DNA from: CAWJMF01 sp963843945
GTDB lineage: Bacteria > Vulcanimicrobiota > Vulcanimicrobiia > Vulcanimicrobiales > Vulcanimicrobiaceae
Assembly (NCBI GenBank): GCA_963843945.1
Contig: CAWJMF010000001.1
Span: forward strand, 124,001 to 188,000
DNA length: 64,000 bases
Reading direction: 5' to 3'
The notes under the pieces: generated by a model
What the model saw: only the letters and a program-made list of their open reading frames with translations
Database searches by the model: none
Told to the model about the DNA's origin: nothing
Shown: positions 44,308-52,796 of the stretch, one piece after another
Layout: every line of letters begins with the position of its first letter
Numbering within the stretch: the first letter of the stretch is position 1
Made by a program: the position numbers and the translations under genes

Positions 44308-44825
44308 GGGTTTTCGCGCGCCCACGCGAGGGCGATTTGGGTCTTCGCGTCGCGCAGGCGGTCGGTCTCGACCAACTGCCAGGCTTCTTCGATCTTCCAC
44401 GTGCGAATCTCGAACTGTTCGTCGTCCTCGGGCGCGGCTTCGCCCGGCGTCAGACCCTCCGCGCAGAACAGATGAATGCGTTCGTTGCAGAATCCCGGCG
44501 ACGTGTAAAGGCTGAAAAGAAAGCGCAGCGACGCTGCGCGGTAGCCCGTCTCTTCGATCAACTCGCGGCGCGCGGTCTCGAGCGGCGGCTCGCCGCGCTC
44601 GATCATCCCAGCGGGAACTTCCCACAGATCTTGACCGACGGCGTGGCGGTACTGACGAACGAGAACGATCTCGCCGGGCGACGGCTGCGCGACGATCGCG
44701 ACGCCGCCGGGGTGCTCGACCACCTCGACCTCGCGGTGCGCCTCGCCGTGGTAGGCATCGATCTCGTCGACGCGCAAGCCGACCACGCGTCCCTGGTAGA
44801 CGCGACGCGACCCGTGAACCTGCAT
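44304..44825 (-). CDS. Nudix hydrolase, ADP-ribose pyrophosphatase type
   Basis: 173 residues with a perfect Nudix box, GMIERGEPPLETARRELIEETGY (given in parts: G-x5-E-x7-REL-x-EETGY), at about residues 73-95. The preceding VLVRQYRHAVGQDLWEVPAG segment and the YTSPGFCNERIHLF segment are typical of NudF-type ADP-ribose pyrophosphatases. ATG 44825 shares its A with the stop of a small membrane protein upstream. Confidence 0.9.
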   Translation of the reverse strand: MQVHGSRRVYQGRVVGLRVDEIDAYHGEAHREVEVVEHPGGVAIVAQPSPGEIVLVRQYRHAVGQDLWEVPAGMIERGEPPLETARRELIEETGYRAASLRFLFSLYTSPGFCNERIHLFCAEGLTPGEAAPEDDEQFEIRTWKIEEAWQLVETDRLRDAKTQIALAWARENP

Positions 44826-45181
44826 CAGGCGACTTTCGGCGAGAAGCGTGCCAGCAGCTCGATAGCGATTCCGAACAGGGCGCCCGCGACGGCCGCACCG
44901 AGCGACCAGCGCGCCGGCGAGAGCACGAAGGCGATCGAGGCAGCGACGGCCGCCAAAAAGGCGACGTCGCGCGAGACCCGCAGCCGGGCCAGCTCCCCGC
45001 CGGCGAGGTAGTTCCGCCGGACCGCCAGCACCTGGAGGACGGCGACCAGGGCTAAGCCGATCAACGCCGGCAGCGGGAAACGGGCGATCTCGACCAGCAG
45101 GCTGCGCCCGCCGACGAGCAGGCCCAAAGCGATCAGGACGAGGGAGCCGATCTCGACGGCCCGCGCGGTAGGAGTAAACAC
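44825..45181 (-). CDS. Small four-helix membrane protein of unknown function
   Basis: 118 residues from GTG 45181, almost entirely hydrophobic with about four spans (residues 8-26, 33-52, 68-88, 92-112) and a basic loop after the second. No family recognised. Longer frames upstream would overlap the divergent methyltransferase gene. Its stop overlaps the Nudix ATG (TGATG). Confidence 0.6.
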   Translation of the reverse strand: MFTPTARAVEIGSLVLIALGLLVGGRSLLVEIARFPLPALIGLALVAVLQVLAVRRNYLAGGELARLRVSRDVAFLAAVAASIAFVLSPARWSLGAAVAGALFGIAIELLARFSPKVA

Positions 45182-45201
45182 CGCCGTCGAATTCCGCGCG
45201 T

Positions 45202-46008
45202 ATGACGATCGCCCTCGGGGCTCACTCGCCGAAGCTCGACCCCGTCCGGGCGCTGCGGTCGAAGGAAGGGCGGCGCGAGCAGCAGCGCTTCGCCATCGAG
45301 GGCCCGACCCTGCTTCGGGAAGCCCTGGCAAGCGGGCGGAAGCCCGAGGCAATCTACGCGACCGACGAGGCCTGGGCCGCGTTCGGCCGGACCGCCGATG
45401 ATCCCGAGGCCCCGGTTTTCATCGTCCCGGAGCGGGCGCTGGCAAAGCTTTCGGACCTCGAGACGCCGCCCGGTATTCTGGCCGTCCTGCCGCTCGGACT
45501 CGAGCCCGTCGCGGCCCTCTTCGAGGATGGTGCGCCTGCCGTACTGCTGGCCGGCGTCGCCGACCCGGGAAACGCCGGAACCCTCTTGCGCTCGGCCGAG
45601 ATTTTCGGCATCCCGAAGGCGATTTTCGGCCGCGGGAGTGTCGAGCCGCACAATCCGAAGGTCGTCCGTGCGACGATGGGCGCGCTTTTCCGCATGCGCG
45701 TCGCCGTCGCCGGGCCGGACGAGTTCCTGGAGGCCGCGCACGCGAGCCATTTCGTCGTCGTGGCGGCCTCGCGGCAGGGCCTCCCGCTCGACACGTTCCG
45801 CTTTCCGGAACGCGTGGTGGTGGCCGTGGGGAACGAGCGCCGGGGCGTGCGCGGCTGGCTCCCTCGCTGGGATTTAGGCGTAGCTATTCCACAATCCGGG
45901 AGCGGTGAAAGCCTCAACGCGGCGATCGCCGGAAGCATCATTTTGTACGAGCTTTCCAAGCGCTTTCGGGATAGCTCGAACGAGGGGCCGACCCCGCCGA
46001 AACCCTGA
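45202..46008 (+). CDS. TrmH/SpoU-family RNA 2'-O-methyltransferase
   Basis: 268 residues. An N-terminal substrate-binding domain (EGRREQQRFAIEGPTLLREAL, about 22-42) is followed by the SPOUT knot: GVADPGNAGTLLRSAEIFG (motif 1, about 117-135), VVAVGNERRGV (motif 2, about 208) and IPQSGSGESLNAAIAGSIILYEL (motif 3). It methylates 23S rRNA or tRNA; the exact site cannot be told. In many bacteria this gene sits just upstream of pheST, as here. Confidence 0.92.
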   Translation: MTIALGAHSPKLDPVRALRSKEGRREQQRFAIEGPTLLREALASGRKPEAIYATDEAWAAFGRTADDPEAPVFIVPERALAKLSDLETPPGILAVLPLGLEPVAALFEDGAPAVLLAGVADPGNAGTLLRSAEIFGIPKAIFGRGSVEPHNPKVVRATMGALFRMRVAVAGPDEFLEAAHASHFVVVAASRQGLPLDTFRFPERVVVAVGNERRGVRGWLPRWDLGVAIPQSGSGESLNAAIAGSIILYELSKRFRDSSNEGPTPPKP

Positions 46009-46019
46009 TTTGTCAAGAC

Positions 46020-46048
46020 TTGGCGGGCCATAAGCCCTATGTTATACT
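46020..46048 (+). promoter_or_regulatory. Sigma-70-type promoter of the yqzL-like/pheST region
   Basis: TTGGCG (46020-46025) and TATACT (46043-46048) are separated by 17 bases. It lies just after the methyltransferase stop and about 60 bases before a 33-codon frame. An alternative -35, TTGTCA at 46010-46015, is too far away. Confidence 0.65.
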
Positions 46049-46110
46049 CAAGTCCGTTCTCGAGCGGCGTCAGCCGTGACAAATTGAAAAAGAAGGGTAC
46101 ACGCTCACTC

Positions 46111-46212
46111 ATGCGCACTAGCGACCGCTTCTGGAAACTGTTCACGAGCACGGGATCCGTCTACGCGTACCTCATTTACCGGCAGGTCAATCAAGGAGTG
46201 GCGAGTAGCTAA
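46111..46212 (+). CDS. YqzL-like 33-residue microprotein
   Basis: ATG 46111 to TAA 46212. The peptide has the pattern FWKLFTSTGSVYAYLIYRQ (residues 7-25), matching what I recall of the short YqzL family (F-W-x-x-F-x-x-T-G-x-x-x-A-Y-L-x-Y). AAGAAGGG stands about 14 bases upstream. It is read from its own promoter and followed by a strong intrinsic terminator, then pheS. It has two Phe and three Tyr codons, so a pheS leader peptide is an alternative reading. Confidence 0.65.
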   Translation: MRTSDRFWKLFTSTGSVYAYLIYRQVNQGVASS

Positions 46213-46239
46213 AAGGCCCTAGAACGCACGAAGTTCAAC

Positions 46240-46272
46240 GAAAGCCTGGCCGCGTGCCGGGCCTTCGTTTTT
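46240..46272 (+). terminator. Intrinsic terminator or attenuator between the microprotein and pheS
   Basis: GAAAGCCTGGC (46240-46250) pairs with GCCGGGCCTTC (46256-46266) around the loop CGCGT, with one mismatch and one G-U pair, followed by GTTTTTC. It ends 55 bases before the proposed pheS start. Because no other promoter is evident before pheS, it may be conditional. Confidence 0.75.
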
Positions 46273-46327
46273 CTAGCGGCAAATTCGCTCGAATTTTACA
46301 GCACAAATCTTCAGCGGGAGTAGAGCG

Positions 46328-47356
46328 ATCGGTCAACTCGCGAACGATCTGACGGCGCTCGCAGCGCGCCTGCAAGACGCGCTCGCGCACGTCACGGATA
46401 ACGCCGGACTGGAAACGGTCCGCGTCGCGTTCCTCGGCCGCAGCGGCGAAATCACGGCGGTTCGCCGAAGCATCGGCAGCCTTCCGGCGGCCGATCGTCC
46501 CGGCGCCGGCAAGGCGATCAACGACGGTATCGCCGCGCTCGAAGCGCAACTCGAAGCGAAGTCGGCCGCACTGCGGCGCTCGAGCCTCGAAGCGGAGCTA
46601 TCGTCGAGCATCGACGTGACCTTTCCGGGCATCGCGCCGCGAACCGGCTCGACGCATCCGCTGCGACGCACGCTCGAGGACGCCTGCGCCTATTTCGAGC
46701 AGCGCGGCTTCGCGGTCGTGCTCGGGCCCGAGCTGGAGACGGAATACTATAATTTCGACGCGCTCAACATTCCGCCGGACCACCCGGCGCGGGAGAGTCT
46801 CGACTCGTTCTACGTGCGGCCCGGTTTGCTGCTCCGCACGCACACCTCGCCGATGCAGATCCGCTCGATGCAGATCCATCCGCCGCCGATCGCGATCGTC
46901 ACGCCCGGAAAAGCCTACCGGCGCGACGCGGTCGACGCGCGGCACTCGTACATGTTCAACCAGCTCGAAGGCCTGCTGGTCGCGCCCGGCATCCATCTCG
47001 GACATCTCAAAGGCATGCTGACCGGGATGTGCCGCGAGCTGTTCGGACCCGATCAGAAAGTGCGCTTCCGGCCGTCCTTCTTTCCGTTCACCGAGCCGAG
47101 CGCGGAAGTCGATACGACCTGCCCCGGTTGCAGCGGCGGCGGCTGCAAGACCTGCGGCGGCTCGGGCTGGATCGAGCTCGGCGGATGCGGCATGATTCAT
47201 CCCCGCGTCCTGCGCGAAGTCGGCTACGATCCCGATGAGGTTACCGGCTGGGCGTTCGGCGTCGGCGTCGAGCGCATCGCGATGACGCGCTACGACATCG
47301 ACGACATCCGCGTTTTCTTCGAGAACGATCCGCGCACGTTGGCTCAACTCGCCTAG
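46328..47356 (+). CDS. pheS: Phenylalanyl-tRNA synthetase alpha subunit, probable AUC start
   Basis: Alpha subunit of the (alphabeta)2 class II enzyme, 342 residues. An N-terminal coiled coil (IGQLANDLTALAARLQDAL) is followed by class II motifs: motif 1 around THPLRRTLEDACAYFEQRGF, motif 2 TSPMQIRSMQ...GKAYRRDAVDARHSYMFNQLEG, and motif 3 GWAFGVGVERIAMTRY. The coiled coil belongs to the family yet has no ATG, GTG or TTG in frame back to a stop at 46274. ATC 46328, seven bases after GGGAG (46316-46320), is the best start. The first ordinary start (46616) would delete the tRNA-binding arm. Confidence 0.94.
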   Translation: MGQLANDLTALAARLQDALAHVTDNAGLETVRVAFLGRSGEITAVRRSIGSLPAADRPGAGKAINDGIAALEAQLEAKSAALRRSSLEAELSSSIDVTFPGIAPRTGSTHPLRRTLEDACAYFEQRGFAVVLGPELETEYYNFDALNIPPDHPARESLDSFYVRPGLLLRTHTSPMQIRSMQIHPPPIAIVTPGKAYRRDAVDARHSYMFNQLEGLLVAPGIHLGHLKGMLTGMCRELFGPDQKVRFRPSFFPFTEPSAEVDTTCPGCSGGGCKTCGGSGWIELGGCGMIHPRVLREVGYDPDEVTGWAFGVGVERIAMTRYDIDDIRVFFENDPRTLAQLA

Positions 47357-47410
47357 AGCGGTTCCGAGCGAAGGCATGGCGCGGGTTGCCGTTCGGCGTA
47401 GTAGGGCTCG

Positions 47411-49789
47411 ATGAGGGTTCCGATCGGTTGGCTGCGCGACTACGTCGACATCGGGCTGTCCAGCGACGAGGTCGCGGAGCGCTTCGCCCAGCTTGGCTTT
47501 CCGGTCGAGAACGTCGAACGGCGAACGCAGCTCTCGGGCGTCGTCAGCGGGAAGCTGGTCAGCGTCGAGAAGCACCCGAACGCCGACCGGCTGCAAGTCT
47601 GTAAGGTCGACATCGGTGGCGAGATCCTGACCATCGCCACGGCGGCGACGAACGTGGCGCAAGGCCAGATCGTCCCCGTTGCCAAGATCGGGGCCCAGCT
47701 CGTCGGCTTGACGATCGCCCCGCGCGAAATGCGCGGGGTCGCCTCGCAAGGGATGCTGTGTTCCGCCGGCGAGCTCGGGCTGCCCAGCGACTGGTTCGAA
47801 GACGGAATTCTGCAACTCGATCCGGAGCAGCCGATAGGACGCGACGTGGTGGCGGAGTTTCGGCTCAACGACGACGTGCTCGAGGTGGAAGTAACTCCGA
47901 ATCGCGTCGACGCGATGTCGCTGCTCGGACTGGCGCGCGAGTTGGCGGCGGCGACGCACCAAGTTTTGCGCGAGCCCGACACGAGCGTGCGCGTGGCGGA
48001 ACCGGCCGACGCGATCGTGACGATCGAGTCGCCGGATTGCCGGCGTTTCGTGGCGCAGCGCTTTTCGCAGGCTCACGTCAAGCCCTCGCCGTTTTGGCTT
48101 CAGGTGCGCTTGGCGTTGGCCGGCCAGCGGCCCATCGACAACCTCGTCGACATCTCGAACTTCGTGATGCTCGAAACCGCGCAGCCGCTGCACTTCTACG
48201 ATTTTCAGCGTCTGACGGGCGGCGAGATCATCGTGCGGGATGCGCGGGCGGGCGAAGTGCTGCGCACCCTCGACGGAACCGAACGCAAGTTGGACGGCAG
48301 CGAGCTGGTCATCGCCGACGAGCGTGAGGTTCAGGGCTTGGCGGGCGTCATGGGCGGAGCGGCCAGCGAGGTGACGCCGCAGACGCGCGAGCTGCTGCTC
48401 GAAGCGGCGACTTTCAACGGGCCGCGCGTCCGGCGCATGGCGCTCGCGCTCGGTCTGCGAACCGAGGCCTCGAGCCGTCACGAGAAAGGGCTCGCGCCGG
48501 GCTTGAGTTCGCTCGGCGCAGCGCGGGCGGCACATCTGCTGCAACGCGAGGGCGCGCGGGTGCATCCGCCCATTGCGTTCGGTCCACCGATCGCCAAACC
48601 GCACCCGATCCGTCTGTCGTTCGTGGACGTGCCGAAACTCCTCGGCGTGGAGTTGAGCGGCAGCCAGATGGATGCGGCGCTGCGCTCGCTCGGATTCACG
48701 GTCGAACCCGCCGGGCGACCCGCCCAAGTCGGCGAGCTCGCGAACGCCGTCGACGTCTTTCCGCCGTACTGGCGCAACGACGTCGCGATTCGCGAAGACA
48801 TCGTCGAGGAAATCGGCCGCGTTACCGGCTACGATCGCATTCCGGCGGTTCTGCCGCCCGTCTTCGTCCAGAGCGTCTCGAGCAAGGACTTTCACGACGA
48901 GCACCGGATCGCGCACTCGCTCTCTTCGCTCGGCTATCGCGAGACGGTGAACTTCGCACTGCAACCGGCATCGGTCGCCGAAGGCTTTGCGCGCGCGGGC
49001 ATCCCGCTGCCGGGTCCCGTCGTCGAGATCCAAAATCCGCTTTCCGAAGACCAGCGCTACCTGCGCTTTTCACTGCTGCCGGGACTGCTCGCGCTCGTGG
49101 CGCGCTACGCGCGCGGTGAGGCGTTGCGCTTCTTCGAACTCGGTCACGTGTTTGAGGGCTCGCCCGAGCCGTTCGAGACCCCGATGCTGAGCTGGCTCTT
49201 CGCAACGGCGCGGCGCGACGAACCCGCCTGGCGCGATACCGGATTTCTCGAATTCAAGGGCGACTCGAGCGCACTCTTGCGTATCCTGACCGGACGTGAC
49301 CCGGAGTCCGTCAGTTCGCAGTTCGGCAGTCTCCATCCGGGCCGCACGGCGCGGTTGCTCGTCGACGGCCGGGACGTCGCCTCGATCGGCGCGGTCGATC
49401 CGCGGCTGTTGGCCGAATATGAGATCGAAGAGCGGGTCTACGCTGGATTCATGCGGATCGCGGACCTGCCGGCATTCCACGTTCCGCGCTTCAAACCGGC
49501 CTCGCGCTTTCCGTCGATCGAGCGCGACTTAGCGCTGATCGTCGCCAAAGAGATTCCCGCAATGGACGTCGAGCACGCCGTGCGCGAAGGCGGCGATGGG
49601 GTTCTCGCCGGCGTGCAGGTCTTCGACGAATACCGCGGACCGCAGATCGAAGCCGACAAGAAGAGCATCGCCGTGCGCGTCGTCTTGCAGCGCGACGATG
49701 CGACGCTGACCGACGCGGAAGCCGACGCGCACATTCGCACCATCCTCGCGACGCTCGAAGAGCGTTGCGGCGCGCGGATCCGCGCATGA
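47411..49789 (+). CDS. pheT: Phenylalanyl-tRNA synthetase beta subunit
   Basis: 792 residues, full length. N-terminal MRVPIGWLRDYVDI, a tRNA-binding (EMAP-like) domain with KLVSVEKHPNADRLQVCKVDIG (about 45-66), the B3/B4 editing region (QRPIDNLVDISNFVMLE), B5 domain, the catalytic-like core, and a C-terminal ferredoxin-fold anticodon domain (PRFKPASRFPSIERDLALIV). ATG 47411 lies 54 bases after pheS. Its stop overlaps the CvpA gene (ATGA). Confidence 0.97.
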   Translation: MRVPIGWLRDYVDIGLSSDEVAERFAQLGFPVENVERRTQLSGVVSGKLVSVEKHPNADRLQVCKVDIGGEILTIATAATNVAQGQIVPVAKIGAQLVGLTIAPREMRGVASQGMLCSAGELGLPSDWFEDGILQLDPEQPIGRDVVAEFRLNDDVLEVEVTPNRVDAMSLLGLARELAAATHQVLREPDTSVRVAEPADAIVTIESPDCRRFVAQRFSQAHVKPSPFWLQVRLALAGQRPIDNLVDISNFVMLETAQPLHFYDFQRLTGGEIIVRDARAGEVLRTLDGTERKLDGSELVIADEREVQGLAGVMGGAASEVTPQTRELLLEAATFNGPRVRRMALALGLRTEASSRHEKGLAPGLSSLGAARAAHLLQREGARVHPPIAFGPPIAKPHPIRLSFVDVPKLLGVELSGSQMDAALRSLGFTVEPAGRPAQVGELANAVDVFPPYWRNDVAIREDIVEEIGRVTGYDRIPAVLPPVFVQSVSSKDFHDEHRIAHSLSSLGYRETVNFALQPASVAEGFARAGIPLPGPVVEIQNPLSEDQRYLRFSLLPGLLALVARYARGEALRFFELGHVFEGSPEPFETPMLSWLFATARRDEPAWRDTGFLEFKGDSSALLRILTGRDPESVSSQFGSLHPGRTARLLVDGRDVASIGAVDPRLLAEYEIEERVYAGFMRIADLPAFHVPRFKPASRFPSIERDLALIVAKEIPAMDVEHAVREGGDGVLAGVQVFDEYRGPQIEADKKSIAVRVVLQRDDATLTDAEADAHIRTILATLEERCGARIRA

Positions 49790-50322
49790 GCCTCGCCTGG
49801 CCCGACATCGTGATCGGTGCCGTACTGATTCTCGGTGCTCTCAAGGGCTTTAAGCGCGGCTTCATCGGCGAGCTGACCGGTTTCGTCGCGCTGGCTCTCG
49901 GCATCACGGCAGCGTTCGTTTACCCCGGTAACTGGGACGGTTACGCGCGCGATTGGTTTCATCTCGGACCCGGTTCGGCGCACGTCGTCGCGATGATCGT
50001 TTACGGTTCGCTCGTCTATTGGCTCGTCTTCGGCGTGGGCTTCGTCCTCAACCGCGTCGCCAAACTTCCCGTCATCGGAATCGGCAACGGCATCCTCGGC
50101 GCGGGCGTCGGTCTCGTGAAAGCGCTGCTGCTCGTGTGGGTGATCGTCTACATCGGGCTGTTCTTCCCGCTGACGAAAGACTTACGCGCCGACTTGCACC
50201 AATCGCACTTCATCGCACTCTTTGCGGCTCCCGACGAACGGCTCGACGGCGTGATGCGCAGCTCGCTGCCCTGGTTCGTGCAGCCCTTCGCCGGCTCGAT
50301 GTTCGACCGCCACAAGGTTTAG
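49786..50322 (+). CDS. CvpA-family membrane protein
   Basis: 178 residues. Four hydrophobic segments, with the CvpA start WPDIVIGAVLILGALKGFKRGFIGELTGFVALALG (given here as its key features: D-I-x5-I-x3-G-x-K-G-F-x-R-G-F) and a helix VIGIGNGILGAGVGLVKALLLVWVI. Family members are linked to colicin V production or cell-envelope functions and in some phyla lie next to mutS2 or pheT. Coupled to pheT by ATGA overlap. Confidence 0.85.
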   Translation: MSLAWPDIVIGAVLILGALKGFKRGFIGELTGFVALALGITAAFVYPGNWDGYARDWFHLGPGSAHVVAMIVYGSLVYWLVFGVGFVLNRVAKLPVIGIGNGILGAGVGLVKALLLVWVIVYIGLFFPLTKDLRADLHQSHFIALFAAPDERLDGVMRSSLPWFVQPFAGSMFDRHKV

Positions 50323-50348
50323 GTCTTGCCGATTAGCTCCGGCGCAGC

Positions 50349-51542
50349 TTAAACGCCGCCGTACTTCGGAAGCGCGAAGCCCGCGTGCAGCATTGCTGCG
50401 ATGATCCGGTCGCCGAGCCACGGGACGCCCATGAGATCGAGTGCAAGGTTGCGCAGCGCCATCGAGACTCGTGACGTCGGGGCGAATGAAGAAGCGAACC
50501 GCAGGGCCATGCGCTGCTTCGCCTCGACGTAGGGACGAAAGCGCGCTTCATACGCTCGAAAGGCAGCCCGAAAGTCGCCGCGGGCGAGCGCGAGCTCGCC
50601 CGCTAGGATGTAGGCAGCCGCCATGGCCAAGCTGCTGCCCTCGCCGGCCAGCAGCGAAACGCACGAAGCGGCGTCGCCGACCAAGACCACTCGTCCGCGG
50701 TGCCATGGCTCGCCGGACGCAAACCGTATTTGGCTGACGCGATCGAAATACAAGTCGCTGACGCGGTCGAGCGGGGCCAGGAGCCGCGGGCACTCCCAGC
50801 CCGCGCCGGCAAAAGCGCTTCGCAGCCGCGCGTTCTGCGCGTCCCGATCCGCCGGCGGCGCGCCCTCCGGATCGCGAAACGTGAGAAGCACCAGCGTTTT
50901 TCCGTCGCGCATCGCGAAGCGCGCGGCCTGACGGCCGATCTCGCTGTACAGCACGTAGACCAGCTCGTCGCGCGGCGCGTAGCCGTCGAGAGTGTAGGCA
51001 GCCGCGCAGATCCCGAGATAGCGCTCGAACCGCTCCTGCGGCCCGAACACGATCCGCCGGGTATCCGAATGGACGCCGTCGGCTCCGACGACGAGGTCAA
51101 AGTCGCGCACCGCGCCGCTCGCGAACGTCACGTGGACGGCGGTTGAGGATTCCTCGAGGGCCGCGATCCCCTCGCCGAAGATCGTCTCGACTCGATCGCC
51201 AAGCGAACGAAAGATCGACGCCGACAAGTCAGCCCGAGTCACCGTGATGTACCGCCCGCCGGAAACGCGGAGAAAGCCGTCGACCGACGTGCCCGCGATG
51301 CGGCGTCCGTTCGTATCCACGTACCGCACCTCGCGGACGACGTAGCCTGCCTCACGGAGCGCGGGAACGAGGTCGTCCATCATCGCCGCCACTTCGAAGC
51401 CGAGGCCGGCGAAATCGATCACGTAGCCACCCTGGCGCAACGCCGGAGCGCGCTCGACGATCGTTACTTCGAACCCGTGACGCACGAGCCAGTACGCGAG
51501 GGTGGGGCCGGCGATCCCCGCCCCGGAAACGAGCACTCGCAT
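50349..51542 (-). CDS. FAD-dependent aromatic-hydroxylase-type monooxygenase
   Basis: 397 residues of the PHBH/TetX-like group A flavoprotein hydroxylases. FAD motifs: VLVSGAGIAGPTLAYWL (residues 3-19), FDLVVGADGVHSDTR (DG motif, about 157-171) and GRVVLVGDAASCVS (GD motif, about 288-301). TetX-like GYVIDFAGLGFEVA follows the first helix. ATG 51542 is chosen; the longer frame has no flavin-domain residues. Substrate unknown; possible antibiotic or aromatic modification. Downstream of a class V aminotransferase on the same strand. Confidence 0.88.
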   Translation of the reverse strand: MRVLVSGAGIAGPTLAYWLVRHGFEVTIVERAPALRQGGYVIDFAGLGFEVAAMMDDLVPALREAGYVVREVRYVDTNGRRIAGTSVDGFLRVSGGRYITVTRADLSASIFRSLGDRVETIFGEGIAALEESSTAVHVTFASGAVRDFDLVVGADGVHSDTRRIVFGPQERFERYLGICAAAYTLDGYAPRDELVYVLYSEIGRQAARFAMRDGKTLVLLTFRDPEGAPPADRDAQNARLRSAFAGAGWECPRLLAPLDRVSDLYFDRVSQIRFASGEPWHRGRVVLVGDAASCVSLLAGEGSSLAMAAAYILAGELALARGDFRAAFRAYEARFRPYVEAKQRMALRFASSFAPTSRVSMALRNLALDLMGVPWLGDRIIAAMLHAGFALPKYGGV

Positions 51543-51558
51543 ATTGCCGTTTGAGTGG

Positions 51559-52731
51559 CTAGCGCGCGAGTGCGGGGGCGCGGTCGCCGGCGAGAAAGAC
51601 TTCGAGTGCGGCGCCGACGCCGGCACCGGCGGTGTGGTCGTGGCCGTGTTCGCGCAGCGCGATCTCCAGCGCAGCGAGCGCGCCGAGGATGTCGCCGCGC
51701 GAGATATCGCCCATCGTGCCCATCCGGATGATCTTACCCTTGAGCTCTTGCTGACCGCCGCCCATCACGATCCCGTCGCGCTCGCGCAGCGTACGGCGCA
51801 AGGCGTCGGCGTCGACGCCCGCAGGGACGCGGATTGCGACGACCGTCACCGAGTGGGCTCCGGGCTGCGAGAAAATCTCCAATCCCAGGGCCGCAGCCGC
51901 GGCGCGGATCGCGCTCGCGTACAGCGCGTGACGAGCCCAGGCGGCCGGAGCGCCTTCTGCGTGATAGCGTTCGAGCGCGACGTCGAGCGCGTACGCGATC
52001 GAAACGGGCGGCGTCCACGGCGTCTGACCGTTCTTCGCGAATTCGCGCGCTTTGGCGAGGTCGAGATAAAAACGTGGCGAGCGCGCGGCTTCGATGCGTT
52101 CCCAGGCGCGACTTCCGACGGCGACCATAGAGAGACCGGGCGGGACCGCCAGGGCCTTTTGCGAGGCGGTCACGACGATGTCGAAGCCCCACTCGTCCAT
52201 CCGGAACTCCGAGGCGCCGAGCCCGCTGACCGAATCGACGACGACGGTGGCCGGGTGGTCTCCGATCGCCTCGGCGAGCGCCGCCATGTCGTTCTGGACG
52301 CCGGTCGAGGTCTCGTTATGCGTCAGCAAGACGCCGGCAATGCGTTGCGCGTCTTTGCCCTTCAAGCGCGCCGCGAGCGCCTGCGGATCGACGGCGTGAC
52401 CGTAGTCCGTGTCGAGCACTTCGACTTCGAGACCGTACGTGCGCGCAATCGAGATGAAGCGCTTGCCGAACACACCGACCGGACACGCCAGCACGACGTC
52501 GCGCGGCGAGAAGACGCTCGATACCGCCGCTTCGAGTCCGCCGGTTCCCGAATTTCCGAGCAGCACGACCTCGGCGCTCGTGCCGAAGATCGGGCGCATG
52601 CCGCTCGAGATCCGCTCGAGCAATTCGGCGAAGTAGGGCCCGCGATGGTCGACGAGCGGCCGCGCCATCGCGGCGAGCACCGGTTCGGACACGGTCACGG
52701 GTCCGGGAATGAAGAGCAGTTGTTTTTGCAT
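51559..52731 (-). CDS. Class V PLP aminotransferase (alanine/serine-glyoxylate type)
   Basis: 390 residues. PGPVTVSEPVLAAM at the start, GNSGTGGLEAAV (PLP phosphate loop, about 60-71), VVVDSVSGLGAS (Asp) and the Schiff-base lysine in VTASQKALAVPPGLS (about 190-204) match alanine-glyoxylate/serine-pyruvate aminotransferases and phosphoserine-aminotransferase-like enzymes. It is not a SufS/selenocysteine lyase, which would show a different lysine motif. ATG 52731 is the start; the gene diverges from selD across 65 bases. Confidence 0.88.
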   Translation of the reverse strand: MQKQLLFIPGPVTVSEPVLAAMARPLVDHRGPYFAELLERISSGMRPIFGTSAEVVLLGNSGTGGLEAAVSSVFSPRDVVLACPVGVFGKRFISIARTYGLEVEVLDTDYGHAVDPQALAARLKGKDAQRIAGVLLTHNETSTGVQNDMAALAEAIGDHPATVVVDSVSGLGASEFRMDEWGFDIVVTASQKALAVPPGLSMVAVGSRAWERIEAARSPRFYLDLAKAREFAKNGQTPWTPPVSIAYALDVALERYHAEGAPAAWARHALYASAIRAAAAALGLEIFSQPGAHSVTVVAIRVPAGVDADALRRTLRERDGIVMGGGQQELKGKIIRMGTMGDISRGDILGALAALEIALREHGHDHTAGAGVGAALEVFLAGDRAPALAR

Positions 52732-52796
52732 CGGCGTGAGCGTGAGATTCGTGCGCGCGGAAAGCGGTCCCCGCCTAACGCGCCGAAGTGCAGGGC

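Noticed and set aside
46598..49033. 811-codon minus-strand frame opposite pheS and pheT
   Set aside because: Low-complexity Arg/Asp/Leu composition; the opposite strand is unmistakably pheST.
51559..52731. Class V aminotransferase next to selD as a selenocysteine lyase
   Set aside because: Its motifs are those of alanine/serine-glyoxylate aminotransferases, without the SufS/CsdB active-site cysteine loop.
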